A stretch of 64,000 bases of DNA from Microbispora sp. H13382 (GCF_014161445.1 NZ_JABBXA010000030.1:1-64000); one strand, 5' to 3'. Counted from the stretch's first letter, positions 41,756 to 51,113 are shown. Translations and numbers: made by a program. Notes: a model not told the origin generated them from the sequence alone.

Positions 41756-42973
41756 CTACGGAGCGGCGAGGATCTCCAGTGGCCGATCGGGGTCGGCCAG
41801 CGCTTGGGGCGTGACGGGCGTCCCGGCGCGTATCAGCCTCTTGATCGGCTCGACGACGTCCCAGACGTTGACGTTCATGCCGGCCAGGACGCGATCGCCG
41901 CTGAGCCAGAACGCGATGAACCGCCGGGCCGCGACGTCGCCCCGGAAGACCACCTGGTCGTAGCCGCCCGGCTCGACGTGGCCGACGTACTCCATGCCGA
42001 GGTCGTACTGGTCGGTGTAGAAGTAGGGCAGGTCCTCGTAGACCGCGTCCCTGCCCAGCATGGCGGCGGCGGCGACGGCGGGCTGTTTGAGCGCGTTGGC
42101 CCAGTGTTCGACCCGTACGTGTTTGCCCAGTAGAGGGTGGTAGGCGTTGGCGACGTCCCCGGCGGCGACGATGTCCGGGTCGCCGGTCCGCAGGGTCGCG
42201 TCCACCACGATGCCGTTGTCCACGTGCAGCCCGGCGCGCAGGGCGAGCCGCACCTCGGGCTCGGCGCCGACGCCGACGAGGACGGCGTCGGCGGCGATCT
42301 CGTCGCCGTCGCCCAGACGTACGCCCGAGGGCGTGATCTCGCTGACGGTGACCCCCAGCCGGAGGTCGACGCCGTGGTCACGGTGCAGGCCGGCGAAGAC
42401 CTGGGCGGCCTCGGGCCCGAGCACGCGCAGCAGCGGCAGCCGCGCCGTCTCCAGCACCGTGACCGCGACGCCGGCCTGCCGGGCGGCCGCGGTGACCTCC
42501 AGCCCGATCCAGCCGGCCCCGATCACCGCCAGCCGGGACACGCTCCCGAGGACGTCCCGGAGCGACTCGCAGTCCTCGATGCGGCGCAGGTAGCGCACGT
42601 GCGGCTCCTGTGCGCCGGGGATCGGCGGCCGTCGCGGCCGGGCCCCGGTGGCCAGCAGCAGTTTGTCGTATTCGATCGCGCCTCCGTCGGCCAGTTCGAC
42701 GCGGTGAGCGCCGCGGTCGAGGCCGGTCGCGGCCACGCCGAGCAGCAGCTCGACGTCGTGCTCGGCGTACCAGCCGTCCTGGTGGACGAAGACGCCGGCC
42801 CGGTCGGTCGTGCCCGTCAGGTAGCCCTTGGACAGAGGGGGCCGCTCATAGGGGTGGTGCGGCTCGGCGCCGATCAAGGCGATCCGTCCGTCGAACCCCT
42901 GCTCGCGCAGGGCTTCGGCGGCTTTGGCCCCGGCCAGACCGGCTCCGACGATCACGAATCTCTGCTGTGTCAC
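41756..42973 (-). CDS. FAD-dependent NAD(P)H:ferredoxin/rubredoxin-type reductase
   Basis: A 405-residue pyridine nucleotide-disulfide oxidoreductase with FVIVGAGLAGAKAAEALR, PPLSKGYL, the NAD fold LAVIGAGWIGLEVTAAA and IVAAGDVANA. Similar in architecture to the reductase at 32491 but clearly a different gene. GTG at 42973 follows AAGGAGG. Last gene of an operon with folE and two membrane proteins; redox partner not visible. Confidence 0.88.
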   Translation of the reverse strand: MTQQRFVIVGAGLAGAKAAEALREQGFDGRIALIGAEPHHPYERPPLSKGYLTGTTDRAGVFVHQDGWYAEHDVELLLGVAATGLDRGAHRVELADGGAIEYDKLLLATGARPRRPPIPGAQEPHVRYLRRIEDCESLRDVLGSVSRLAVIGAGWIGLEVTAAARQAGVAVTVLETARLPLLRVLGPEAAQVFAGLHRDHGVDLRLGVTVSEITPSGVRLGDGDEIAADAVLVGVGAEPEVRLALRAGLHVDNGIVVDATLRTGDPDIVAAGDVANAYHPLLGKHVRVEHWANALKQPAVAAAAMLGRDAVYEDLPYFYTDQYDLGMEYVGHVEPGGYDQVVFRGDVAARRFIAFWLSGDRVLAGMNVNVWDVVEPIKRLIRAGTPVTPQALADPDRPLEILAAP

Positions 42974-42989
42974 GGCGATGCCTCCTTCT

Positions 42990-43589
42990 TCAGGGGCGGG
43001 TGGCGGTGAGGGCGAAGAACTCCTGACGGGAGCGGGCGTCCTCCCTCAGGATGCCCGACAGCGTCGAGGTGACGGTGGTCGAGCCGACCGCCCGTACTCC
43101 CCGCAGAGTCATGCAGGTGTGCTCGGCCTCGATCACGACGCCGACCCCGGCGGGCCGCAACCGGTCGGCGAGCCAGTCGGCCACCTGTTTGGTGAGACGT
43201 TCCTGCACCTGCGGCCGGCGGGCGAAGTGCTCGACGACACGGGCCAGCTTGGACAGTCCGAGGATGCGGTCGCCGGGAAGGTAGCCGACATGGGCGACTC
43301 CGGCGAAGGGCAGCAGGTGATGCTCGCAGACCGAGCGGACCGGGATCGACCGTGCCAGCACGAGTTCGTCGTAGCCCTCCTCGTTGGGGAAGGTGGTCAG
43401 GTCGAACGGGCGTGGCGTGAACAGCTCGGCATACGCCTTGGCCATCCGCGCCGGAGTCTCCCGCAGGCTCTCGGAGTCCGTGGAGATGCCCAGCGCCTCC
43501 AGGAACTCGCCGGCCGCCCGCTCGGCGGCGGCCAGGTCCACACCGTCGCGTGGCTCGGCGATCACCCGCAGGGCGGTACCGGGACGCAT
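42990..43589 (-). CDS. folE: GTP cyclohydrolase I
   Basis: A 199-residue FolE that converts GTP to dihydroneopterin triphosphate. The zinc/catalytic residues are in VCEHHLLPFAGVAH and AEHTCMTLRGVR. It lies outside the usual folate cluster and in an operon with redox and membrane genes, so it may be an additional copy for a pterin or stress role. ATG at 43589, 1 nt after the preceding gene. Confidence 0.92.
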   Translation of the reverse strand: MRPGTALRVIAEPRDGVDLAAAERAAGEFLEALGISTDSESLRETPARMAKAYAELFTPRPFDLTTFPNEEGYDELVLARSIPVRSVCEHHLLPFAGVAHVGYLPGDRILGLSKLARVVEHFARRPQVQERLTKQVADWLADRLRPAGVGVVIEAEHTCMTLRGVRAVGSTTVTSTLSGILREDARSRQEFFALTATRP

Positions 43590-43590
43590 C

Positions 43591-44019
43591 TCAGCCTCCG
43601 CTCACGCCGAGCGCGGTCAGCAGCACCAGCACCACGGTGACCACGGCCAGCAGGCCGTGCCCGGCCACGACCACGACCGGGAAGTGCCGCTCGGGCGGTC
43701 CCGCCGTGCCGGTGGCGCCGGGCCCGCCGGCCACCGCCGTACGGGCGCGGTAGGCGGGGATCCACCGGGCGAACATCGCGAAGCCCAGCAGCGCGACCGG
43801 GACCAGCAGGACCAGCGCGACCCACGCCAGGGCGGCGATGCCGGCGAACAGGTACACGATCCACACCACCAGCCCGGCGGCGGCCAGCGCGAAGTGACCG
43901 AAGATCAGCCCCGGTGAGAAGCGGCTGGTACGCCGTCCGCCTCTGGCGATCCAGGTGCCCAGCATCACGAAGCCGCCCACCGCGGTGAGCAACCACGTGA
44001 CCAGTGCAGCGATACCCAT
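43591..44019 (-). CDS. Four-TM membrane protein of unknown function
   Basis: A 142-residue protein with four hydrophobic helices and a short Gly/Ala/Thr loop before the last. No family is recognised. The ATG at 44019 follows AGGAGGAG. Lies between DUF2231 and folE with short gaps, so it is part of the same operon. Confidence 0.8.
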   Translation of the reverse strand: MGIAALVTWLLTAVGGFVMLGTWIARGGRRTSRFSPGLIFGHFALAAAGLVVWIVYLFAGIAALAWVALVLLVPVALLGFAMFARWIPAYRARTAVAGGPGATGTAGPPERHFPVVVVAGHGLLAVVTVVLVLLTALGVSGG

Positions 44020-44051
44020 GACGAGTTCTCCTCCTGTTGGTGGAATGAGGG

Positions 44052-44609
44052 TCAGCGCCGGAAACCGTCGGCTTGGGTGACCTCGTCGGCCACCCGTACG
44101 CCGTAGCGGTAGGCGAGCTTGCCGCCCAGATAGCCGGAGACCACGAGCAGCGCCAGGCTGCCCGCGGAGAGCAGCAGCGGGCCGAGCGCGACCGGGCCCG
44201 CCGCTGTGTCGGCCGCTGTGCCCGCCGCTGTGCCCGCCGCTGTGTCGGCCGCTGGGCCGGCCTGACGCCACAGGAAGCCGGCGGCGTACGCGGCGGTGAT
44301 CACGAGGTTGAGCCCCATGTGGAGCAGACCCGTGCGGAACGCCGGGGTGCCCGCCGGGATGGCGAACAGGTCGAGGAACCCGGCCATCGCCGCGGCCAGC
44401 GCGCCGAGCACGCCGATGGCGATGAGCCACTTCGAGCCCTCGGCCAGGAAACCCGGATCGGGAGCGAACCGGGACACCAGGTCGAAGACCATGCTCGCCA
44501 CCCATGCGCCGATGGGCACGGCGACCAGCATCGGGTGGAACGGATGGCCGTACGGCCCGGCCAGCACCGCGCTCACCGGTCGTTTCGCCTCGTGCAGCTC
44601 ACCGGTCAT
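44052..44609 (-). CDS. DUF2231 membrane protein
   Basis: A 185-residue DUF2231 protein recognised by GHPFHPMLVAVPIGAW and about four membrane helices; His residues in the first block are typical of the family. A loop of repeated Thr-Ala-Ala-Gly/Asp units, encoded by a 12-bp repeat, interrupts the C-terminal half. The ATG at 44609 is chosen for its GGAGGT; an upstream ATG at 44630 lacks a ribosome binding site. Divergent from a Cys-rich regulator. Confidence 0.85.
   Translation of the reverse strand: MTGELHEAKRPVSAVLAGPYGHPFHPMLVAVPIGAWVASMVFDLVSRFAPDPGFLAEGSKWLIAIGVLGALAAAMAGFLDLFAIPAGTPAFRTGLLHMGLNLVITAAYAAGFLWRQAGPAADTAAGTAAGTAADTAAGPVALGPLLLSAGSLALLVVSGYLGGKLAYRYGVRVADEVTQADGFRR
44197..44256. 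repeat. 12-bp tandem repeat, five copies, in the DUF2231 gene
   Basis: Units are CCCGCCGCTGTG (three) and TCGGCCGCTGTG/GGG (two), encoding a Thr-Ala-Ala-Gly/Asp loop. In-frame length variation is expected. Confidence 0.85.
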
Positions 44610-44736
44610 CGGGACCTCCGCGTGTGACATATTACGCCAATGAATGTTGGTCTTATTCGGCCGGGCGGTCAAGGTGTTCGCGTACATCGACGTGGCTATG
44701 GTTTTCGACCGCGCAGGCGGGCGTTATCGTGGCAGG

Positions 44737-45426
44737 GTGACGACGGATCCCGCGATCAGTGCGGTGGCCGCGCTGGACGACGCGCTGCGGCAGGGCATGT
44801 ACGCCTACATCCGCAGGGCGCGCCGCCCGGTGACCCGGGACGAGGCCGCCGCCTCGGTCGGGATCTCCCGCAAGCTGGCCGCCTTCCATCTGGACAAACT
44901 GGTCGACGCCGGCCTGCTACGCGCCCGCTATGAGGCGGTCGGCGGCATCCGCAAGGTCGGCCGCACTCCGAAGGTCTACGAACCCACCGAGACCGACATC
45001 CGCGTCACGATTCCCGAACGCCGGCACGAGGTGCTGGCCGACATCCTCATGGACGCCGTTCTCGCGGAGCGTGAAGAGGAGAGCGCCCGCCAGGCGGCGG
45101 TCCGGGTCGCCGGCCGGCGCGGCGAGGAGATCGGCGCCGCGGAACGCGCCCGGGCCAAGCCCGGCCGCCTCGGCGCGGAACGCGCCCTCACCCTGCTCGA
45201 AGGCATGCTCGCGCGGCACGGCTTCGAGCCCGGCCGCGAGTCCCCCACCTGCGTGCGGCTGCGCAACTGCCCGTTCCATCCCCTGGCGGCGCGGGCCCCC
45301 GAGCTGGTCTGCGGGGTCAACCACGCCTTTCTCGACGGCATGCTCACCGGCCTGGAAGCCTCCAGGGTGCGGGCCGTCCTGGTGCCGCGGCCGGGAGAGT
45401 GCTGCGTCGAACTGCGCTCCTCCTGA
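44737..45426 (+). CDS. Winged-helix regulator with C-terminal Cys cluster
   Basis: A 229-residue HTH regulator: N-terminal helix-turn-helix (RPVTRDEAAASVGISRKLAAFHLDKLVDAGLL), a middle helical part and a C-terminal Cys-rich segment with C-x5-C-PF-x12-C-GVNH and a final ECC. This resembles SufR-type iron-sulfur sensors and related metal- or redox-responsive repressors. GTG at 44737 is preferred; its ribosome binding site is weak. It probably controls the divergent DUF2231-folE-reductase operon. Confidence 0.8.
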   Translation: MTTDPAISAVAALDDALRQGMYAYIRRARRPVTRDEAAASVGISRKLAAFHLDKLVDAGLLRARYEAVGGIRKVGRTPKVYEPTETDIRVTIPERRHEVLADILMDAVLAEREEESARQAAVRVAGRRGEEIGAAERARAKPGRLGAERALTLLEGMLARHGFEPGRESPTCVRLRNCPFHPLAARAPELVCGVNHAFLDGMLTGLEASRVRAVLVPRPGECCVELRSS

Positions 45427-45558
45427 GGCGGCTTCCCCGGCACCGCCGGCTGCATCCGTCCCCGGGTGGCGGGCTCGTAGATCCTTTGGTGATTGCCAGC
45501 CGTCCGATCACCCTCCGCGCTAGTGTCGTCACGTTTCGCATCCATTCATGGAGGACAC

Positions 45559-46482
45559 GTGGCCGACACACAGCCAGTGATCTTCGTGGGCGGCCTGGGA
45601 CGCAGTGGCAGCACCCTGCTCGAACGTCTCCTCGGCGAGGTGCCCGGCGTGGCGCCGCTCGGCGAGGTCGTCCACCTGTGGGACCGCGGCGTACGCGCCG
45701 ACGAGCCCTGCGGCTGCGGGCAGCGATTCTCCCAGTGCCCGTTCTGGACGAAGGTGGGCACCCGCGCGTTCGGGCAGTGGCGGCAGAGTCAGGCGGGCTG
45801 GCTGCCCGGCCTGCGCGCCCGCGTCGACCGGACCCGCCGCCTGCCCGTCCTCGCCCTCGGACTCGCGAGCCGTGAGGCCGAGCTGGCCGAGTACGTACGG
45901 TCGTACTCCCGTATCTACGCGGCGGCGGCCGAGATCGCCGACGCCCGGGTCGTCGTCGACTCCAGCAAGCACGCCTCCCTGGCGTACTGCCTGGCGGCGA
46001 TCATGGAGCTGCGTGTCGTGCAGGTGGTGCGCGACCCCCGCGCGGTGGCCGCGTCGTGGCGGCGCAGGGTGCGCAGGCCCGAGGACGGGCGGCCGATGAC
46101 CCGCTGGACGCCCGCACGCACCGCCGTCCACTGGCTGGCCCAGAACCTCGCCTACGAGGTGCTGCGCCGCAAGGGCGTGCAGGTCGTCCGGGTGCGTCAC
46201 GAGGACCTGGTGCACGATCCCCGCGCGACCCTGGCACGCCTGGCCGCGCTGCTCGGCCTCCCCGACGACGGCCTCGCCTTCCTGGACGACCGCGAAGCGC
46301 TGCTCGGCGTCGCGCACACCGTATCCGGCAACCCGATGCGCTTCTCCGTGGGCCCGGTCGGGATACGGAACCGTCCGGCGCCCCTGCCGCGCCCCCAGCG
46401 GTGGCTCGTCACCGCGCTCACCCTCCCGCTTCTCCTCTTCTACGGTTACGGTCTCGCCTACCACCGGGGAGCCGGGCGTTGA
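45559..46482 (+). CDS. PAPS-dependent sulfotransferase 1
   Basis: A 307-residue sulfotransferase with the 5'-phosphosulfate loop GGLGRSGSTLLERLL at the N-terminus and the 3'-phosphate motif VVRDPRAVAASWRRR. An N-terminal CGCGQRFSQCPFW segment carries four Cys. A hydrophobic stretch near the C-terminus may anchor it to the membrane. GTG at 45559 after GGAGG. Overlaps the next glycosyltransferase gene, suggesting glycan sulfation. Confidence 0.85.
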   Translation: MADTQPVIFVGGLGRSGSTLLERLLGEVPGVAPLGEVVHLWDRGVRADEPCGCGQRFSQCPFWTKVGTRAFGQWRQSQAGWLPGLRARVDRTRRLPVLALGLASREAELAEYVRSYSRIYAAAAEIADARVVVDSSKHASLAYCLAAIMELRVVQVVRDPRAVAASWRRRVRRPEDGRPMTRWTPARTAVHWLAQNLAYEVLRRKGVQVVRVRHEDLVHDPRATLARLAALLGLPDDGLAFLDDREALLGVAHTVSGNPMRFSVGPVGIRNRPAPLPRPQRWLVTALTLPLLLFYGYGLAYHRGAGR

Positions 46483-47402
46483 GGCCGTCCGTCGGCGTCG
46501 TCATCCCCACCCGCGGCGACCGGCCCGGCCCGCTCCTGGCCGCGCTGACCGGGGTGCTCGCCCAGGACTACGCCGGCCGGGTCGACGTGGTGGTCGTGGC
46601 CGACGGCGTCCCCGCCTTCCTCGTCGCCCAGCAGGTGTCCATGCCTGACTCGGGGGCCGACTCGGGGGCCGTCCGGGGCGTGCGCGTGCTGGGCAACCGG
46701 AGCGCTCGCGGCCTGCCGGGCGCGCGCAACACCGGGATCTCCGTGCTCGGCACCGATCTCGTCGCCTTCTGCGACGACGACGACCTCTGGCTGCCCGGCA
46801 AGCTGGCCGCCCAGGTCGACGCCCTGGCGGAGGAGCCCGCCGCCGGCTTCGCGAGCTGCGCCGTCGAGGTCGAGTACGGCGACCGCCGGGTACCGCGGCT
46901 GGCCGGCACGGGCAGGGTCACCCACCGGCACCTCACCCGCTCGCGCATGATGATGGTGCACTCCTCGACGTTCCTGTTCCGCCGGGGCTGGGCCTGGGTG
47001 GACGAGAGCGCCCCGGGCGGTCAGAACGAGGACTGGGACCTCGCGCTGCGCGCCGCCTGGCGGCATCCGATCGTCCACGTCGACCGGCCGCTCGTGCGGG
47101 TGCGCTGGGGCTCCTCGCACTACGCGGGGCGGTGGGCCGACCGGATCGCGGGCCTGGAGTGGATGCTCGCCCGGCATCCCGGGCTGGCCGCCGAGCCGCG
47201 GGGCGCGGCCCGCGTCTACGGGCAGCTCGCCTTCTGCCACGCCGCCCTCGGCAGGCGCCGCGAGGCCGCCCGCTGGTCTCTGCGCGCCTTCTCCGCGCGG
47301 CCGGGCGAGCCGCGCGCGGCGATGGCGCTGGCGGTCGCCGGAGGGCTGGTCAGCCCGCGCGCCGTGCTGCACGCCCTCCACGTCCGCGGCCACGGCATCT
47401 GA
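46479..47402 (+). CDS. Family 2 glycosyltransferase
   Basis: A 307-residue GT-A fold enzyme with VGVVIPTRGDRPGPL at the N-terminus, the DXD-like CDDDDLWLPGK and an acceptor-side NEDWDLALR block. The start is a TTG (46479) overlapping the sulfotransferase stop (TTGA) with GGGGAG upstream. The next gene overlaps its stop (TGATG). The donor sugar cannot be told. Confidence 0.85.
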   Translation: MRPSVGVVIPTRGDRPGPLLAALTGVLAQDYAGRVDVVVVADGVPAFLVAQQVSMPDSGADSGAVRGVRVLGNRSARGLPGARNTGISVLGTDLVAFCDDDDLWLPGKLAAQVDALAEEPAAGFASCAVEVEYGDRRVPRLAGTGRVTHRHLTRSRMMMVHSSTFLFRRGWAWVDESAPGGQNEDWDLALRAAWRHPIVHVDRPLVRVRWGSSHYAGRWADRIAGLEWMLARHPGLAAEPRGAARVYGQLAFCHAALGRRREAARWSLRAFSARPGEPRAAMALAVAGGLVSPRAVLHALHVRGHGI

Positions 47403-48226
47403 TGGCCGACGTACCGTCTCCCACGGCGGCCGTGGACCCGGTGCTGGCCGGGGCCGGCAGGGTCCCAGTGGGCGCGGTGCGGCTCGACCCGCTCACCGAG
47501 GCGCAGGTGGTCGCGCACGTCATGGACGCGCTGGAGCGCGGTGTGGGCGGCCATGTCGTCACGCCGAACGTCGACATCTGTCGTGCCGCCGCCCGCGACC
47601 CCTCGCTGCGCGCGCTGATCGACGCGGCCGAACTCGTCGTGGCCGACGGCATGCCGCTGGTCTGGGCGTCGCGACTGCTCGGGCGTCCGCTGCCGGAACG
47701 GGTGACCGGAGCCGACCTGATCTGGTCGCTGACCGGGGCCGCCGCGGCCCGCGGCCTGCCCGTCCATCTCATCGGAGGTCCGCCCGGCGTCGCCGAGGCG
47801 GCGCGCGACGCGCTGTGCGAGCGGCACCCGGGCCTGGTCGTGGCGGGCGTCCACGCTCCGCCGTACGGGTTCGAGACCAGTGCGGCGGCGATGGCGGAGC
47901 TGCGGGCGCGGCTCGTCGCCGCGCGGCCCTCCCTGGTCTTCGCCGGACTCGGGTTCCCCAGGCAGGACCGGCTCATCGCGGCGCTCCGGACCGACCTGCC
48001 GGACGCCTGGTTCGTGGGGTGCGGCGCGGCCATCGCGTTCGCCGCCGGGTCGGTGCGCCGCGCGCCCGAATGGATGGGCGACCATGGACTGGAGTGGTTG
48101 TTCCGGCTGCTCGGCGAGCCCCGGCGGCTCGCCCGCCGCTACCTCGTCGACGACCTCCCCTTCGCCCTGCGCCTTCTGACCGGCGCCCTGCTGCGCAGGG
48201 CCTTCGGGCCGCGAAGCAAGGGGTAG
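47402..48226 (+). CDS. WecG/TagA/CpsF-family glycosyltransferase
   Basis: A 274-residue GT26 enzyme that adds a second sugar, typically ManNAc or a uronic derivative, to lipid-linked GlcNAc. Family blocks are HVVTPNVDI, DGMPLVWASRLLG, ERVTGADL and GLGFPRQD. ATG at 47402. It should act after a priming transferase such as the one at 37196. Confidence 0.87.
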   Translation: MADVPSPTAAVDPVLAGAGRVPVGAVRLDPLTEAQVVAHVMDALERGVGGHVVTPNVDICRAAARDPSLRALIDAAELVVADGMPLVWASRLLGRPLPERVTGADLIWSLTGAAAARGLPVHLIGGPPGVAEAARDALCERHPGLVVAGVHAPPYGFETSAAAMAELRARLVAARPSLVFAGLGFPRQDRLIAALRTDLPDAWFVGCGAAIAFAAGSVRRAPEWMGDHGLEWLFRLLGEPRRLARRYLVDDLPFALRLLTGALLRRAFGPRSKG

Positions 48227-48236
48227 GAAGCAGAGG

Positions 48237-48611
48237 TCAGAAGGCGTACGGACCGAAGCGGCCCCAGGCGACCACGGCGGCCAGCACCAGGAGCACCAGG
48301 TTGACGACGATGACCTGGGATTCCGCGCGGCGGGCGTGGACGACGACCGCTCCGGCCATGATCAGGGCGATGCCGAGCGCGGCGAGCGGCGTCAGCAGCG
48401 GGGCGATGCCCGTGACGGCTGGCAGGACGAGGCCGAAGGCGACCAGCACCTCGAGAGCACCGATGCCCTTGACCGCGCCCGAGGAGAAGTCCTCGGTCCA
48501 GGCCATGCCGGACGCGGCCAGCCTGTCCTTCGGCTGGGCGAGTTTCATCACCCCGGCGACGAGGAAGGCGAGGGTGAGCAGGCCGGCGATGACCCAAAGG
48601 ACGACGTTCAT
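48237..48611 (-). CDS. DoxX-family membrane protein
   Basis: A 124-residue four-helix protein of the DoxX type (FLVAGVMKLAQPKDRL in the first half). Function is unclear; some members associate with redox or thiol stress. Converges on the glycosyltransferase operon with only 10 bp between. Confidence 0.8.
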   Translation of the reverse strand: MNVVLWVIAGLLTLAFLVAGVMKLAQPKDRLAASGMAWTEDFSSGAVKGIGALEVLVAFGLVLPAVTGIAPLLTPLAALGIALIMAGAVVVHARRAESQVIVVNLVLLVLAAVVAWGRFGPYAF

Positions 48612-48794
48612 GGGGAGTCCGTTTCTTGCGGCAGCAGGGCGAAATGTAGCGGATGGGCGAGCCGTGGACATCGCCGCGGATCGCTGTCACGCCTGTCTCG
48701 GCCGCGATGCCGCCGAGATCGGGATTTACGTGTCTAGGGGTGAGCTCGGCGACCGGCGTCCCGGAAAAGTTCTTCGAAGAAATCCGGGAGGCGG

Positions 48795-48822
48795 TGTCGG
48801 ATCGGGGCGGTGGTGTTCGTAG
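48795..48822 (+). promoter_or_regulatory. Candidate ECF42-type promoter before the reductase-DGPF-sigma operon
   Basis: TGTCGG, 16 nt and TCGTAG lie 53 bp before the reductase start. It resembles, less perfectly, the two TGTCGA-N16-CGTCGT elements at 52806-52877. Confidence 0.35.
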
Positions 48823-48874
48823 CAGGGGTGAGGCCGTCCACGAGGGGCGGCGCCAAGGCAGAGGAACCGCGATC

Positions 48875-49498
48875 ATGAAGCTGACGACCGTGACTCAGGT
48901 CACGCTCGACGGAGTGATGCAGGGAAACGGCGGCGCGTCGGACGAGGACCGCAGGAACGGATTCGAGCGCGGCGGATGGGCTCGGGGCAAGGGCGACAAC
49001 GAGACCCACGCGTTCATCAACCAGACTTACCGGCGCGCCGAGGCGTTCCTGTTCGGCCGGCGGACCTACGAGCTGTTCGCCGGCTCGTGGGGGACCTTGA
49101 CGGTCCAGGACGCCCCTGGCTGGGAGGGCGTCCTGGAAGCGTTGAACACACGGCCCAAGTACGTGGCGTCGACCACGCTCACAGACCCGGCGTGGTCGGA
49201 TACGACCGTCCTGTCCGGAGACATCGCGGCCGCCGTTCGGGAACTGAAGGCCAAGCCGGGGGGTGAGCTGCAGGTGCACGGCAGTGGCATCCTGACCCGG
49301 TGGCTGCTGGAGAACGACCTGGTCGACGAGATGACTCTCATCACCGTCCCGGTGGTCGTAGGCCAGGGCGCGCGGCTGTTCCCCGACGCCGGCCCGGATC
49401 TCGCGCTCGACCTGGCCGAGTCGCGCGTCGACTCCAAGGGCGTGACGATCCAGGTCTACCGGCCGGCCGGGCGCCCGCGGTATGCGCCGACGGCGTGA
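48875..49498 (+). CDS. Dihydrofolate reductase-like (RibD C-terminal) protein
   Basis: A 207-residue protein of the RibD_C/DfrA fold: VTQVTLDGVMQGNG, FLFGRRTYELFAGSW and PVVVGQGARLFPD. Such proteins are common partners of ECF42/DGPF genes; the substrate is unknown. The ATG at 48875 follows GAGG. First gene of an apparent three-gene operon. Confidence 0.85.
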   Translation: MKLTTVTQVTLDGVMQGNGGASDEDRRNGFERGGWARGKGDNETHAFINQTYRRAEAFLFGRRTYELFAGSWGTLTVQDAPGWEGVLEALNTRPKYVASTTLTDPAWSDTTVLSGDIAAAVRELKAKPGGELQVHGSGILTRWLLENDLVDEMTLITVPVVVGQGARLFPDAGPDLALDLAESRVDSKGVTIQVYRPAGRPRYAPTA

Positions 49499-49551
49499 AG
49501 TCCCTGACCACCGAACCACGCTGTCTTGACACCACAGGAGGCGATCTTCAG

Positions 49552-49875
49552 ATGCGGTACCTGGTTTCCGTGATCGATGACAAGAGCAATCCCGGCAGCA
49601 CGGACAGGCAGCCTGCCATCAGCGCGTTCAACGAACGACTCATCGCCGAGGGCTACTGGGTTTTCGCGGGCGGACTCGCGGACACCGACGCAGCCACGGT
49701 CATCGACAACCGGGGTGAGCAGGCGGTGTTCAGCGACGGGCCTTTCGTGGAGTCGAAGGAGTACCTCGCCGGCGTCTGGGTGTGGGAGGCCCCCGATCTG
49801 GATGTGGCGCTCAAGCTCGCCACCGAGGCGTCGAAGATCTGCGATCGGAAGATCGAGGTGCGGCCGTTCCTGTGA
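49552..49875 (+). CDS. DGPF (YCII-related) protein 1
   Basis: A 107-residue ferredoxin-like-fold protein with the family hallmark FSDGPFVESKEYLAG. DGPF proteins accompany ECF42 sigma factors; their function is unknown. The ATG at 49552 lies 13 nt after AGGAGG, and TGA overlaps the sigma factor GTG (GTGA). Confidence 0.88.
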   Translation: MRYLVSVIDDKSNPGSTDRQPAISAFNERLIAEGYWVFAGGLADTDAATVIDNRGEQAVFSDGPFVESKEYLAGVWVWEAPDLDVALKLATEASKICDRKIEVRPFL

Positions 49876-51113
49876 ACGACGTCGACGTCCGCGAGGCGAT
49901 CACCCGGGCCCACCACGAGGAGTGGGCCCGGGTGGTCGCCTCCCTGACCAGGCGCTTCGGCGACCTCGACATCGCCGAGGAGGCGGCCGCCGAGGCGTTC
50001 GCGACCGCCGTTCAGCGGTGGCCGGCCGACGGTGTGCCCCCCAACCCGGGCGCCTGGCTGACCACCACCGCCAACCGCCAGGCCATCGATCGGATCCGGC
50101 GCGAGAACAAACGCGACGACAAGCACAGGAAGGCTCAGATGTCATACGACGATGACCCGCCCGAGCCTGCCAGCGCCATCGACGACGACCGGCTCCGGCT
50201 GATCTTCACCTGCTGTCACCCGGCATTGGCGATGGAGACCCGCGTGGCGCTGACGCTGCGCATGGTCGCCGGCCTGACCATGCCTGAGATCGCCCGCGCC
50301 TTCCTGGTGGCCGAGAGCGCCATGGGGCAGCGGATCACCCGCGCGAAGGCCAAGATCAAGGCGGCGCGCATCCCCTATCGGGTGCCGTCGGCGGAGGATC
50401 TCCCGGCGCGCGTTTCCGGCGTCCTCGCCGTCCTCTACCTCGTCTTCAACGAGGGCTACCTGGCCACCGGCCCCGACACCGATCCCGTACGGCACGAGCT
50501 GACCGCCGAGGCGATCCGGCTCACTCGCCTGATCCGCGCGCTCCTGCCACAGGACGGTGAGGTGGCCGGGCTGCTGGCGCTGATGCTCCTGACCGAGGCC
50601 CGCCGCCCCGCCCGGGTCTCGGCCGGCGGCGAACTGGTCGCTCTCGACGAGCAGGACCGTGGGGCCTGGGACGCGGCGCTGATCGCCGAGGGTCACCGGC
50701 TGGTGCGCGAGCGCCTGGCCGCTGCCGCCGCCGGGGCGGCTCCGGGTCGCTACCAGATTCTCGCGGCGATCAACGCCGTGCACACCTCCGCCCGCGACAT
50801 GCGCGACACCGACTGGTCGCAGGTCCTCGCCCTCTACGACCAGCTCGTCCGCCTCGACTCCTCGCCGATCATCGCCCTCAACCGGGCCATCGCGGTGGCC
50901 GAGTTCGACGGCCCGGAGGTGGCACTGGCGGCTGTCGACCGTCTTGAGCCCAGGTTGGCCGGCTATCACGCCTACCACGCCACCCGCGCCGACCTGCTGC
51001 GCCGGCTGGGCCGCGGCCGGGAGTCGCGCGCGGCCTACGACAGAGCCATCGAACTGGCCGGCAACACCGCCGAGACCGCCTACCTGACCCGCCGCCGCGA
51101 CCAACTGCGGTAG
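49872..51113 (+). CDS. ECF42-group sigma factor 1 with C-terminal TPR-like extension
   Basis: A 413-residue extracytoplasmic-function sigma factor. Region 2 (EEWARVVASLTRRFGDLDIAEEAAAEAF, WLTTTANRQAIDRIRR) and region 4 (RMVAGLTMPEIARAFLVAESAMGQRITRAK) are followed by about 210 residues of helical TPR-like sequence, the ECF42 architecture. GTG at 49872 overlaps the DGPF stop. No anti-sigma gene is present, as expected for ECF42, whose activity is thought to depend on the extension. Confidence 0.9.
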   Translation: MNDVDVREAITRAHHEEWARVVASLTRRFGDLDIAEEAAAEAFATAVQRWPADGVPPNPGAWLTTTANRQAIDRIRRENKRDDKHRKAQMSYDDDPPEPASAIDDDRLRLIFTCCHPALAMETRVALTLRMVAGLTMPEIARAFLVAESAMGQRITRAKAKIKAARIPYRVPSAEDLPARVSGVLAVLYLVFNEGYLATGPDTDPVRHELTAEAIRLTRLIRALLPQDGEVAGLLALMLLTEARRPARVSAGGELVALDEQDRGAWDAALIAEGHRLVRERLAAAAAGAAPGRYQILAAINAVHTSARDMRDTDWSQVLALYDQLVRLDSSPIIALNRAIAVAEFDGPEVALAAVDRLEPRLAGYHAYHATRADLLRRLGRGRESRAAYDRAIELAGNTAETAYLTRRRDQLR

